Source: Aquaspirillum serpens DSM 68 (GTDB lineage: Bacteria; Pseudomonadota; Gammaproteobacteria; Burkholderiales; Aquaspirillaceae). Taken from it: a stretch of 43,546 bases of DNA. Made by a program: the position numbers and the translations under genes. Within the stretch, counting starts at the first letter, position 1. Every line of letters begins with the position of its first letter. Positions 8,259 to 15,435 of this stretch are shown piece after piece. The DNA lies in assembly GCF_000420525.1 (NCBI RefSeq), contig NZ_ATVC01000014.1, positions 1-43,546 on the forward strand, given 5' to 3'. The notes under the pieces are model-generated. The model was given only the letters and a program-made list of their open reading frames with translations. It had not been told where the DNA came from and searched no databases.

Positions 8259-9185
8259 TTAGCTCACCACGCTCAGGAAGGCGTCGTTCAGCTGACGGTT
8301 GTGATAGAACACGCCACGGCCCACTTCTTCCCAGCTCCAAGTAATCGGATGCATGTCGGGATAGTGTTGATAGCCGCCGCAGAAGGTTTCCAGACGGTTG
8401 CCGGAAGGGTCGAAGAAGTAAATCGTGGTGCCTTGGGTGATGCCGTGGCGAGTTGGGCCAATGTCAATCGATACCCGATGGCGGCTCATGATGTCGGCTG
8501 CGCGCAACACTTGTTCCCAGCTTTCCATCAGGAAAGAGACATGGTGCAATTTGCCATCTTCAGGATGACGCACCATCGCCAAGTCATGGGCCTTGGCACT
8601 ACAGGTAATCCATGTCGCCAAGTCGGTTTCGCCATCTTCCAGTTTGACGCGCTCGACCAACGAGAAACCCAACACTTCGGTAAACAGTTTCAGGTTGCCA
8701 TCGATGTCGCCACCGTAGATCAGCGCATGGTCCATGCGAACTGGACGAATCCCCGGGCCATCGATCACGTCCACGTCTGGGTCGTAGTAGCCCATGCCGT
8801 TACCAACGTCGGTTTTTTCGGCATACAGTTCAATCGTGTGGCCGGTGGGCAACACAAAGCGCACACGCTCGCCGGTTTCTAACAAATCACCGGCTGGCAT
8901 ACGCTCGGTTTTTACACCATAGGCCTGCAATTTTTGTTCGAAGTCGTCTAAGGTCGCTTTGTCCAGCACCTTAAAACCAAAGAAATCGAGACCTGCACGA
9001 TCGGTTTCACGCAGGATGATGCTGTTGTGATCGCGCTCTTGACGGGTTTTGAAATACACGCGGCCTTGGCTGTCACGGCCGGTTTCCACTAAGCCCATCA
9101 CTTCGGTGTAGAACTTCACCGATTCTTCCATATCCAACACGCGCAGTTGTGCATGTCCTGGACGCAATACGCCGGTCATCGCCAT
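8259..9185 (-). CDS. dmpB: Catechol 2,3-dioxygenase
   Basis: 308 residues, an extradiol dioxygenase of the XylE/DmpB type with two vicinal-oxygen-chelate halves. The Fe(II) ligands are His153 (MDHALIYG), His214 or His215 (KLHHVSF) and Glu266 (NRLETFCGG). The IDIGPTRHG and YFFDPSGNR signatures are intact. It opens catechol next to the hydroxyls, giving 2-hydroxymuconic semialdehyde. The start at 9185 is supported by AAGGAG eight bases upstream; a second ATG two codons in is less well placed. It follows dmpQ, as in other dmp-type clusters. Confidence 0.96.
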   Translation of the reverse strand: MAMTGVLRPGHAQLRVLDMEESVKFYTEVMGLVETGRDSQGRVYFKTRQERDHNSIILRETDRAGLDFFGFKVLDKATLDDFEQKLQAYGVKTERMPAGDLLETGERVRFVLPTGHTIELYAEKTDVGNGMGYYDPDVDVIDGPGIRPVRMDHALIYGGDIDGNLKLFTEVLGFSLVERVKLEDGETDLATWITCSAKAHDLAMVRHPEDGKLHHVSFLMESWEQVLRAADIMSRHRVSIDIGPTRHGITQGTTIYFFDPSGNRLETFCGGYQHYPDMHPITWSWEEVGRGVFYHNRQLNDAFLSVVS

Positions 9186-9248
9186 GATGTTTTCTCCTTG
9201 TTTAGCTTCTTCTCTATTTCAGCCGTGATTGGCCATTTCGATTGTGTG

Positions 9249-9578
9249 TTATGCCGCTGGCTTGCGGACGTAGCACACATTTTTTTTCATCGAACCCAAA
9301 ACCTGTACTTCCAAATCTGAGCTTGGCCGAATGCGACACGCCAGCACACGCCCAGCCGCTTCATCTTCTTTGCTGATGTGATCGCGGTTCATCACCTTTG
9401 CTTGGTATTCACCCGACAACACCGCCACCTTGCACACCCCACAACCGCCTTGGCGGCAACCGACAGGAATCCCCTTGCGACCGAGGTTTTCCATCCCAGC
9501 CAACACCGTCTGGTCGGAACGGCAGCGATAGCGTTCTCCGGTATCAGTAATCAGCACATTAAAGGTTGGCGTTGCCAT
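9249..9578 (-). CDS. dmpQ: Chloroplast-type [2Fe-2S] ferredoxin that reactivates catechol 2,3-dioxygenase
   Basis: 109 residues from the ATG at 9578 (GGGAGAA upstream). Earlier in-frame starts add a non-ferredoxin, promoter-overlapping tail. Cluster cysteines are Cys41, Cys46 and Cys49 (CRQGGCGVC) and Cys81 (LACRI). DmpQ/XylT proteins reduce the oxidised iron of catechol 2,3-dioxygenase, which matches the position directly before dmpB. It is separated from dmpP by an oppositely oriented regulator, so it probably begins its own transcript. Confidence 0.92.
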   Translation of the reverse strand: MATPTFNVLITDTGERYRCRSDQTVLAGMENLGRKGIPVGCRQGGCGVCKVAVLSGEYQAKVMNRDHISKEDEAAGRVLACRIRPSSDLEVQVLGSMKKNVCYVRKPAA

Positions 9579-9599
9579 GCTGTTCTCCCGTGAAACATT

Positions 9600-9630
9600 A
9601 CGATACAACTTGTTTTTCTCGATGTAAACA
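9600..9630 (-). promoter_or_regulatory. Candidate sigma-70 promoter of the dmpQB operon with overlapping inverted repeat
   Basis: Minus strand: TTTACA (9623-9628), 17-base spacer, TATCGT (9600-9605), placing transcription start about 15 bases before dmpQ. An inverted repeat TGTTT-N10-AAACA (9611-9630) overlaps the -35 and spacer, and TTTTTCTCGA occurs twice nearby (9613 and 9632). The divergent GntR-type gene starts at 9720, so this is the natural place for its operator. No binding is demonstrated. Confidence 0.4.
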
Positions 9631-9719
9631 TTTTTTCTCGAGATTTTTTTGTACTGCAAAAAACCCCGTTCAGCGTAAAATCTCGGCCATTCGTTTTTTG
9701 CAGAAAAATCTGACTCTTT

Positions 9720-10427
9720 ATGTCTCAAGACTCTTTACACGCGGCTGCCATCGAACCCAATAGCCCAAAAACTTTGGCTGAAAATGCCTATCTTCAGCTA
9801 CGGCACGACATCGTGACCGGCAAACATCGCCCGGGCAGCAAGCTGCGCGTTGAGCACCTGAAAAAGCAATATCAAGTCGGTGCCGGCACTTTGCGCGAGG
9901 CACTGTTATTACTGGTTACCGATGCACTGGTTACCGTTCAAGGCCAACGCGGTTTTCGGGTGGCGCCGATTTCGCTGGACGATTTTCAGGACATCACCCG
10001 CGTGCGGACGGTGCTCGAGGCCGAGGCGCTTGCTCTATCCATCGCGCATGGCGATGAGGTGTGGGAGAGCAATGCCGTCGCCGCTTTTCACCGCCTAACG
10101 CGAGTCGAGGAAAGATTGCACCAAGGCGATGTTGGCTTTGATGAATGGGAAGCACGCAACCGCGCTTTTCATTCCAGCCTGCTGGCGGCGTGCCCATCGC
10201 GTTGGACGCTGCACTTTCTCTCTATCCTGTATCAACAATCCGAGCGTTATCGCCGTTTGGTATTAGGCAACCCAACCGTGCCGCGTGATGTCCATGCTGA
10301 GCACAGTGCTTTGCTCGAGGCCACGCTACAACGCGATGCCAAAACCGCCAGCCGGCTGTTGGTTCACCACATCGAAAAAACCCTCGAAGTAGTACGGCTG
10401 CTACCCGCTGACAGCTTTGGCGAATAG
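9720..10427 (+). CDS. GntR-family (FCD) regulator, AphS-like, antisense within the phenol cluster
   Basis: 235 residues. A winged helix-turn-helix occupies about 18-85 (AYLQLRHDIVTGKHRPGSKL, typical of GntR). An FCD effector domain occupies about 95-220, with the usual metal-ligand histidines in RAFHSSLL, HAEHSALLEA and LVHHIEKT. GntR-type AphS is a known repressor of the phenol cluster of Comamonas testosteroni TA441 (recalled, not checked), so a repressor role here is likely. The gene is on the plus strand between dmpP and dmpQ. It converges on the dmpP stop with a 10-base gap and no terminator, so readthrough from dmpK-P would run antisense to it. Confidence 0.88.
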   Translation: MSQDSLHAAAIEPNSPKTLAENAYLQLRHDIVTGKHRPGSKLRVEHLKKQYQVGAGTLREALLLLVTDALVTVQGQRGFRVAPISLDDFQDITRVRTVLEAEALALSIAHGDEVWESNAVAAFHRLTRVEERLHQGDVGFDEWEARNRAFHSSLLAACPSRWTLHFLSILYQQSERYRRLVLGNPTVPRDVHAEHSALLEATLQRDAKTASRLLVHHIEKTLEVVRLLPADSFGE

Positions 10428-10437
10428 CCCAATCTCG

Positions 10438-11496
10438 CTACACATTGCGGAATAAAGGACTCCGCACCTGTTGCGCATCCGCTGCGCTAAAAAATTTCTC
10501 GGTGTAAATATCACGCTCAAATAACCGGCCCTGCATCAACGTCGCAATCGAGGCTTCGATCATGGCCGGTGGCCCACATAAATAGGCCTTCACGCCACGG
10601 AAATCACCGGCAAAATGTTCTCGCGCCGCTTCGTGGGCATGACCACGGAAACCCGCCCAAGCGGAGTCTTCCGGCTCGGCGGATAAGGCCGGCAGATAGG
10701 TAAAGTGGCTGTGTTGTGCGGCCAATTCGGTAAACAAATCGTGGTAGTACAGCTCGGACAACTGCCGCGCCCCTTGCACCAAAGTAATCGGCAACTCACA
10801 GCCTTCGGCCAATAAATCGAGAATCATCGATTTTGGGCTGGACAATCCCGACCCACCGGCAATAAACAACAGCGGTTGTTGGGCCGATTTACGGACAAAA
10901 AAGCGTCCGTATGGCCCAGACAAGGCCAGACGGTCACCTTCTTTGAGATTCTCATGTAGCCATGTGGTGGCTTGTCCACCGGGGACATGACGGATATTCA
11001 GTTCTAATTCGGCCTCTTGTGGCGCATTCGCCAGCGAAAAAGCGCGAGCTTGTTCCACCCCAGGCACTTGCAAATTGACATACTGCCCCGCTTGGAAAGA
11101 GAGCTGTTCACCTGCTGGGAGCTGGAGAAAAATGCCTTTGATGGTGGGAGTCAGGTCAACAATCCGGCTCACCGTTGCGACATGGTCGGTGACGGGATAG
11201 TTGGCGGCATCGGGTTCTTCTTCGATTTCGGCTTCAATCACCACATCCGATTGCAAGGTGGCACAACACGCCAAGCATTTCCCTTCGTCGCGTTCGAAAT
11301 CCATCAGCGCAAACGGACTGGCTTCGCCGTGTTCAATCTCACCATCGTTGACTTGGATTTTGCAGGTGGCACACAAGCCATGACAGCAAGCATGTGGCAG
11401 CCAAATGCCTTTCCGTAAACAGGCATCTAAAATGGTTTGGCCCTCTTCGACATCAATCGTCTCGCCGAGGGGTTCAATCGTCAGTTGGTAGCTCAT
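10438..11496 (-). CDS. dmpP: Phenol hydroxylase reductase component
   Basis: 352 residues from the ATG at 11496, matching DmpP length. The upstream start at 11538 has no ribosome site. An N-terminal plant-type [2Fe-2S] domain has Cys37, Cys42, Cys45 and Cys77. An FAD domain carries RAFSLANAP, and an NAD domain carries GGSGLSSPKSM and CGPPAMI. It passes electrons from NADH to the diiron centre in DmpN. It is the last gene of the hydroxylase block, and its stop nearly touches the convergent regulator. Confidence 0.95.
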   Translation of the reverse strand: MSYQLTIEPLGETIDVEEGQTILDACLRKGIWLPHACCHGLCATCKIQVNDGEIEHGEASPFALMDFERDEGKCLACCATLQSDVVIEAEIEEEPDAANYPVTDHVATVSRIVDLTPTIKGIFLQLPAGEQLSFQAGQYVNLQVPGVEQARAFSLANAPQEAELELNIRHVPGGQATTWLHENLKEGDRLALSGPYGRFFVRKSAQQPLLFIAGGSGLSSPKSMILDLLAEGCELPITLVQGARQLSELYYHDLFTELAAQHSHFTYLPALSAEPEDSAWAGFRGHAHEAAREHFAGDFRGVKAYLCGPPAMIEASIATLMQGRLFERDIYTEKFFSAADAQQVRSPLFRNV

Positions 11497-11562
11497 GGCC
11501 AAAAATTCCGAGACAAAGACAGCCAGCACCCCCACCAAGGGCAGTGGTGCTGGCCGTGGGGG

Positions 11563-11943
11563 TTAGCTACAAGAACCGCGAATGCCGGTTAAACCGGGGG
11601 TGCGGAAGCGAATCACGTCTTTATGCCCCAAGCCATTGTCAGCCAACGATTTGTCAAAATCGGGCTGGAAAGTCTGACCTGATTTAAACCATTGCGCCTG
11701 CTGCCAATCGATATTGGCAAAGTCAGGGTGATAGCCGAAAGCCCCAGGCAAAACATGGCTCACCACATCACCAAAGCGCATCGCCGGTGGAAACGGGAAC
11801 GCAAAAGGCGCACAGAACAACAGGTGATCTTCCCAACCGACGTATAACAGTTGGTTACCATGAAAATGCTCTACCCCGTCTTTTGCCTGCCCTTGATAGT
11901 CTTGCATGGGGGGTGGGTTACGCAGATCTGCGGTTGTCGTCAT
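11563..11943 (-). CDS. dmpO: Phenol hydroxylase subunit P4
   Basis: 126 residues from the ATG at 11943, with AAGGGA upstream. An upstream in-frame start at 11988 would lie inside dmpN. The family pattern GNQLLYVGWEDHLLFCAPFAFP followed by HPDFANIDW is clear. DmpO is the small gamma-type subunit of the hydroxylase oligomer. It starts 14 bases after the dmpN stop. Confidence 0.92.
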   Translation of the reverse strand: MTTTADLRNPPPMQDYQGQAKDGVEHFHGNQLLYVGWEDHLLFCAPFAFPFPPAMRFGDVVSHVLPGAFGYHPDFANIDWQQAQWFKSGQTFQPDFDKSLADNGLGHKDVIRFRTPGLTGIRGSCS

Positions 11944-11957
11944 GATGTGGTTTCCCT

Positions 11958-13511
11958 TCACACGTTCTGGGTGGCCATGCCGCGCCACTGTTCGAAGTTT
12001 TTCTGATCTTCCGACCCTTCAAAGCTGAGGTTGTCGGCGCCAAATTGGATGTGATACCACTGCAACACGGCGGCCAGAGGGTCGAAGTCCGGTGCGGTGG
12101 GGTCAACGCCTTCGGGGAAACAATTGCCCTGATAGATCTGATGCACCGGCAACCACGACTGCATGTATTTCTCCGACTCATCTTCAAAGATGTGCTGGCA
12201 ATGGTCAGAGCAGAAGTGGTACTTCTCACCTTTGTAGGTGGTTTCGCGATAGGCGATTTTGGTCGGATCGTCTGGCTCGGTGAACAACATCGGAATTTGG
12301 CAGGTCTGGCACAACATCGGCAGCGTTTTGTTATAGAAACGATTACCGGCGGCCTCTTGTTCACGCCAATATTCAAACCGTGGACGGTAGTAACGGTCGA
12401 AACTGTCTGGGTATTTCGACGATAGCCAATCCATTTCTTCGGGAGTGGGCATCCAAGTGTGGAAAGCGGCAGCCGCACCGTATTGATAGAAGGTCGCCCA
12501 CGCTTGATGCGAGATGTGGTCTTTTTCTTTAATCGCGGTTTCAACACACTTCGGCATAGTGATGCCATAGCGCGCCAAATCTTTGAACAGAGCACCGGCG
12601 TTTTGCTCGAAATAGATATCCCATGCTTCGCGCCAGCTCATCACCCGCTTAGGCAGCATGTAATCCATCATCATCGCCACCAAGGTCAACATCCGCACGC
12701 CGCGCCATGTCCACTTATCAATCCATTTCTGCACAATCGGCAGATTGTCGGGGTCTTGCTCCAACAGGAATTTGATCACTTCCAGACCCAAGGTCATGTG
12801 ACGGGCTTCGTCAGATTGGGCCGAGAAACCGAAGGTGACAGTGCCCATATCGCCATTAAAGGCCGCACCCGACATAAACGGCACAAACAGCAGATTGGTC
12901 AGCACATATTCAAAGCTAAAGCCAATCGCGACCATAAATTCAAATGGGCCGGCGGAGATGGCATCGTCAAAGAACGATTTTGGCACCGACAAATACCACA
13001 CCCGATCGTGCATATGACGGAAGTCATGCATGCCGTTGTAGAACTTGTTGTAGTTCGAGATGGTGTGAATTTGGGTTTGGACGTGGCGGATTTCGTCAAT
13101 CGCCTGCATCTGACAGGCAACCCGTGGCCCCACGCCGCGCAGTTGACGGCCAGTATGAGCAAAACCACGGTGCGCCATGTATTCCAGCGGCGATACGCCG
13201 GTGATAAACAATTTCAGCGCATTGATATAACGGGCATCGGTTACATTCAGATGGCCGTTATTTTGTGCAAACGCATCGATAATCGCGTACAGCTTGCGTT
13301 CTTTTTCCGATTGGTACTTCCAGTAGGCATCCATGGTCAAACGGAAAGGGTCTTCCCATTTTTCCCAATCATGGATTTTGATGCCTTCCATCTTGTCATA
13401 CGGAAATACCTTGTCCATTGGCTGATAGGTGGTTTCCCAACCCAAGCCACGGGTCATGTGTGCGTATTTCTCTTTCAGGCCAAGTTTGCGGCCACTGGTT
13501 TTCATATCCAT
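11958..13511 (-). CDS. dmpN: Phenol hydroxylase large subunit (diiron catalytic component)
   Basis: 517 residues, normal for DmpN/TouA. The carboxylate-bridged diiron ligands are all present: Glu110 (SPLEYMAH), Glu140 and His143 (DEIRHVQ), Glu201 (FSFEYVLT), Glu235 and His238 (DEARHMT). A C-terminal YHS-type zinc segment has CQTC and CSDHC. The enzyme inserts oxygen into phenol (and probably methylphenols) to give catechol, using electrons from DmpP and the effector DmpM. Confidence 0.97.
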   Translation of the reverse strand: MDMKTSGRKLGLKEKYAHMTRGLGWETTYQPMDKVFPYDKMEGIKIHDWEKWEDPFRLTMDAYWKYQSEKERKLYAIIDAFAQNNGHLNVTDARYINALKLFITGVSPLEYMAHRGFAHTGRQLRGVGPRVACQMQAIDEIRHVQTQIHTISNYNKFYNGMHDFRHMHDRVWYLSVPKSFFDDAISAGPFEFMVAIGFSFEYVLTNLLFVPFMSGAAFNGDMGTVTFGFSAQSDEARHMTLGLEVIKFLLEQDPDNLPIVQKWIDKWTWRGVRMLTLVAMMMDYMLPKRVMSWREAWDIYFEQNAGALFKDLARYGITMPKCVETAIKEKDHISHQAWATFYQYGAAAAFHTWMPTPEEMDWLSSKYPDSFDRYYRPRFEYWREQEAAGNRFYNKTLPMLCQTCQIPMLFTEPDDPTKIAYRETTYKGEKYHFCSDHCQHIFEDESEKYMQSWLPVHQIYQGNCFPEGVDPTAPDFDPLAAVLQWYHIQFGADNLSFEGSEDQKNFEQWRGMATQNV

Positions 13512-13545
13512 TGCAACACCTCGTATGCTTTAACAGCGGCCCAAC

Positions 13546-13815
13546 TTAGTTGGCCCAAGACAGGGTGAATTCGTCGTCGGTTTCATCGATATTGCCCGAC
13601 AGGGTAATCAGGTGCAGATGCAGTTCCTGCAAGTTGAAATCGCGCCCCAACAGCTCTTCAATGCTATTACGGTGAATAGTCAACGAACCTTCGGCATCAA
13701 TCTTGACCATCGCCGGCGCTTCGTTCAGTTCGGCGTGGGGGTTGTCGGCCAAAATGGCTTCGATAATCGGACGGGTATCGTCATTGGTTTGCAGGGCAAT
13801 AAAAACCTTACTCAT
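13546..13815 (-). CDS. dmpM: Phenol hydroxylase effector (coupling) protein
   Basis: 89 residues of the MmoB/DmpM family (VFIALQTNDDTRPIIEAIL; GRDFNLQELHLHLITLSG). It has no cofactor; it binds the hydroxylase and couples electron transfer to oxygen insertion. The ATG overlaps the dmpL stop by four bases, and dmpN follows 34 bases later. Confidence 0.94.
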   Translation of the reverse strand: MSKVFIALQTNDDTRPIIEAILADNPHAELNEAPAMVKIDAEGSLTIHRNSIEELLGRDFNLQELHLHLITLSGNIDETDDEFTLSWAN

Positions 13816-14828
13816 GCGGCCACTCCTTCAGTTTGGGCAGCACGCACGCCCAGTTTTTGCATACGAGCTGAAAATTCTTGGGCAATCTCTTCCAACACCG
13901 CCGCGCCAGTTTCTGGCAAGGCCAGTTGTGCCACCGGTGCCAACGCCACTTGTGCGCGTTGTTGCCAATGCGCCACCCACTGCGCCAACTGCGCCGCGTT
14001 GTCAGGCGATTCTGCTGCTGCGGTTTTTAAAGTGGCATCGAGCCATTTATTGGTTTCAGTTTTCCAATCACGCATAAACTGCGTCAGCATCGAAATAGCA
14101 GTGCCACCTTGCAGATTGATGGCATCGTCAAAGGCTTCGTAAACCAAGGGATATAACAAACCATCGAGCACCGCGTTTTGCGCAATCAACAATTCAAACC
14201 AGTCATCCAACACAAAAGTGTCTTCAACATAGCGGCGCAATTCTTGCCATTCGGCTTGTTCCAACCACGCGGTTTTAGCGGTGTCTAATGCCTCGGGGCC
14301 ACTCAGGGTCAAACCGATGCGAGTCAGATATTGGGCAATGCCAAGACGGTCCATCGCATGGAACATCGCCGCCTGTGTGATGGCGGTGCCGTAGCCATAG
14401 GCACAGATATAGGTGTTGTTCATATTGCCGCCCCATTCCAGATGGCGCAGTGGCAATAACACCTGTAGCGCCTGCTCACGACAGGACTCTGGCAACAGGG
14501 CAATCAAACCGCGATCTTCGACAAACTCGAATGCCGATTCTGCCGCATCTTGTTGTCGTGCCCGTGCCATGGTGTAGGTGCCATAATAGAACTGGCGAGG
14601 ATCTTTGAAGCTGTACCAGTCTTTCATCACAATCTGGGTACGGCGGCTGTCAAAAATTTCAAATTGTGGTGCCCAGTACGGGCGATAGTGGAAATTTGCG
14701 GTCGGTTGCAGGTCTAACGTGGCCTCTTGGTAACGCGATGCCGCTTTGTCCTGCCCTTGACGGCGGGCAATGTGACTAAAAGTCTGGCGTTTGGGGCGAA
14801 TCGCCACAGTACGCAAATCAATCTGCAT
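13812..14828 (-). CDS. dmpL: Phenol hydroxylase beta-type subunit P1
   Basis: 338 residues, the non-catalytic homologue of the large subunit. It retains the family segments YWAPQFEIFDSRRTQIVMKDW and LRHLEWGGNMNNTYICAYGYGTAI. It lacks the ExxH iron ligands, as expected. It forms the hydroxylase core with DmpN and DmpO. dmpK lies 47 bases upstream, and dmpM overlaps its stop. Confidence 0.94.
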   Translation of the reverse strand: MQIDLRTVAIRPKRQTFSHIARRQGQDKAASRYQEATLDLQPTANFHYRPYWAPQFEIFDSRRTQIVMKDWYSFKDPRQFYYGTYTMARARQQDAAESAFEFVEDRGLIALLPESCREQALQVLLPLRHLEWGGNMNNTYICAYGYGTAITQAAMFHAMDRLGIAQYLTRIGLTLSGPEALDTAKTAWLEQAEWQELRRYVEDTFVLDDWFELLIAQNAVLDGLLYPLVYEAFDDAINLQGGTAISMLTQFMRDWKTETNKWLDATLKTAAAESPDNAAQLAQWVAHWQQRAQVALAPVAQLALPETGAAVLEEIAQEFSARMQKLGVRAAQTEGVAA

Positions 14829-14875
14829 TCGTCTCTCCTCGTTATTGTGTGATGTGAATAGCAGGTAAATGAGGC

Positions 14876-15139
14876 CTAGTCCTCACGTGGGCGTTGTGTC
14901 AGTTGACTGTCGCCACTCCGCCATTGCCGTTTGTCTGCATCAATTCGGTCGCTGCTGTCGCTGTCCATTTGAATCACTTGGTTATCACGACAAAACGCTT
15001 CGAAATGTTCCACAGGCAAAATCATTTCTACGAACAGCTCTGGTTCACCGATAGCAAAGTCAAATTCGATGAACTGTTGCCCACGCATCCCAGTCACGCG
15101 AACGAATTTCGGCAATGTGGCAGGTAGAACTGATGACAT
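14876..15139 (-). CDS. dmpK: Phenol hydroxylase assembly protein P0
   Basis: 87 residues from the ATG at 15139, chosen for its GGAG site; an upstream start at 15199 would overlap the sigma-54 promoter. The core (FVRVTGMRGQQFIEFDFAIGE) matches DmpK, which acts in assembling active hydroxylase with iron rather than in turnover. It is the first gene of the catabolic operon, directly downstream of the DmpR-controlled promoter. Confidence 0.9.
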   Translation of the reverse strand: MSSVLPATLPKFVRVTGMRGQQFIEFDFAIGEPELFVEMILPVEHFEAFCRDNQVIQMDSDSSDRIDADKRQWRSGDSQLTQRPRED

Positions 15140-15182
15140 GATGAGCTCCAAGGCAAAACTCGGTGGTGAGCAATTTATTCTT

Positions 15183-15198
15183 ATCAAGAAGCGTGCCA
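15183..15198 (-). promoter_or_regulatory. Sigma-54-like -24/-12 promoter for dmpK
   Basis: The minus strand reads TGGCACGCTTCTTGAT. This is a perfect -24 box TGGCAC and a correctly spaced -12 box TTGAT, where the consensus is TTGCT/A. The -12 box starts about 48 bases upstream of the dmpK ATG. The one weak point is A in place of the usually conserved C of the -12 GC. Location, spacing and the divergent sigma-54 activator support it. Confidence 0.65.
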
Positions 15199-15263
15199 CA
15201 GCAATAAATCTTTGTTTTTACTGAAAACACGCATTTTTGTTGCGGCGCAGCATCTATAGAAAA

Positions 15264-15310
15264 TTGATGATTTGGTAAAATATCGATTTTTTATTTGATC
15301 AAATGGTAAA
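15264..15310. promoter_or_regulatory. Pair of DmpR/XylR-type upstream activating sites
   Basis: Two 16-base sites, TTGATGATTTGGTAAA (15264-15279) and TTGATCAAATGGTAAA (15295-15310), agree at 13 of 16 positions and start 31 bases apart, about three helical turns. They resemble the TTGATCAATTGATCAA-type sites of XylR/DmpR. They lie roughly 90-135 bases upstream of the predicted dmpK start, the usual enhancer distance. The AT-rich stretch between them and the promoter suits DNA bending. Confidence 0.6.
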
Positions 15311-15435
15311 TTGCTCTACATTGAGCTGCCCGAGCGCGCTAATTTTGTAAAAATCACGCGCTTTATCCGCCATCCACCGGCGCAGCACAGCCCTCAAAGA
15401 AGGGTGAACACGACACACAACGAGGAGAGAGAAGC

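Noticed and set aside
8253-8882. 209-codon plus-strand frame opposite dmpB
   Set aside because: Mirror of a strongly conserved dioxygenase gene; its protein looks like no family.
12459-13568. Long open frame (369 codons) on the plus strand opposite dmpN
   Set aside because: It is antisense to a fully supported catalytic subunit, has no ribosome site, and reads as His/Arg/Phe-rich composition without a family pattern.
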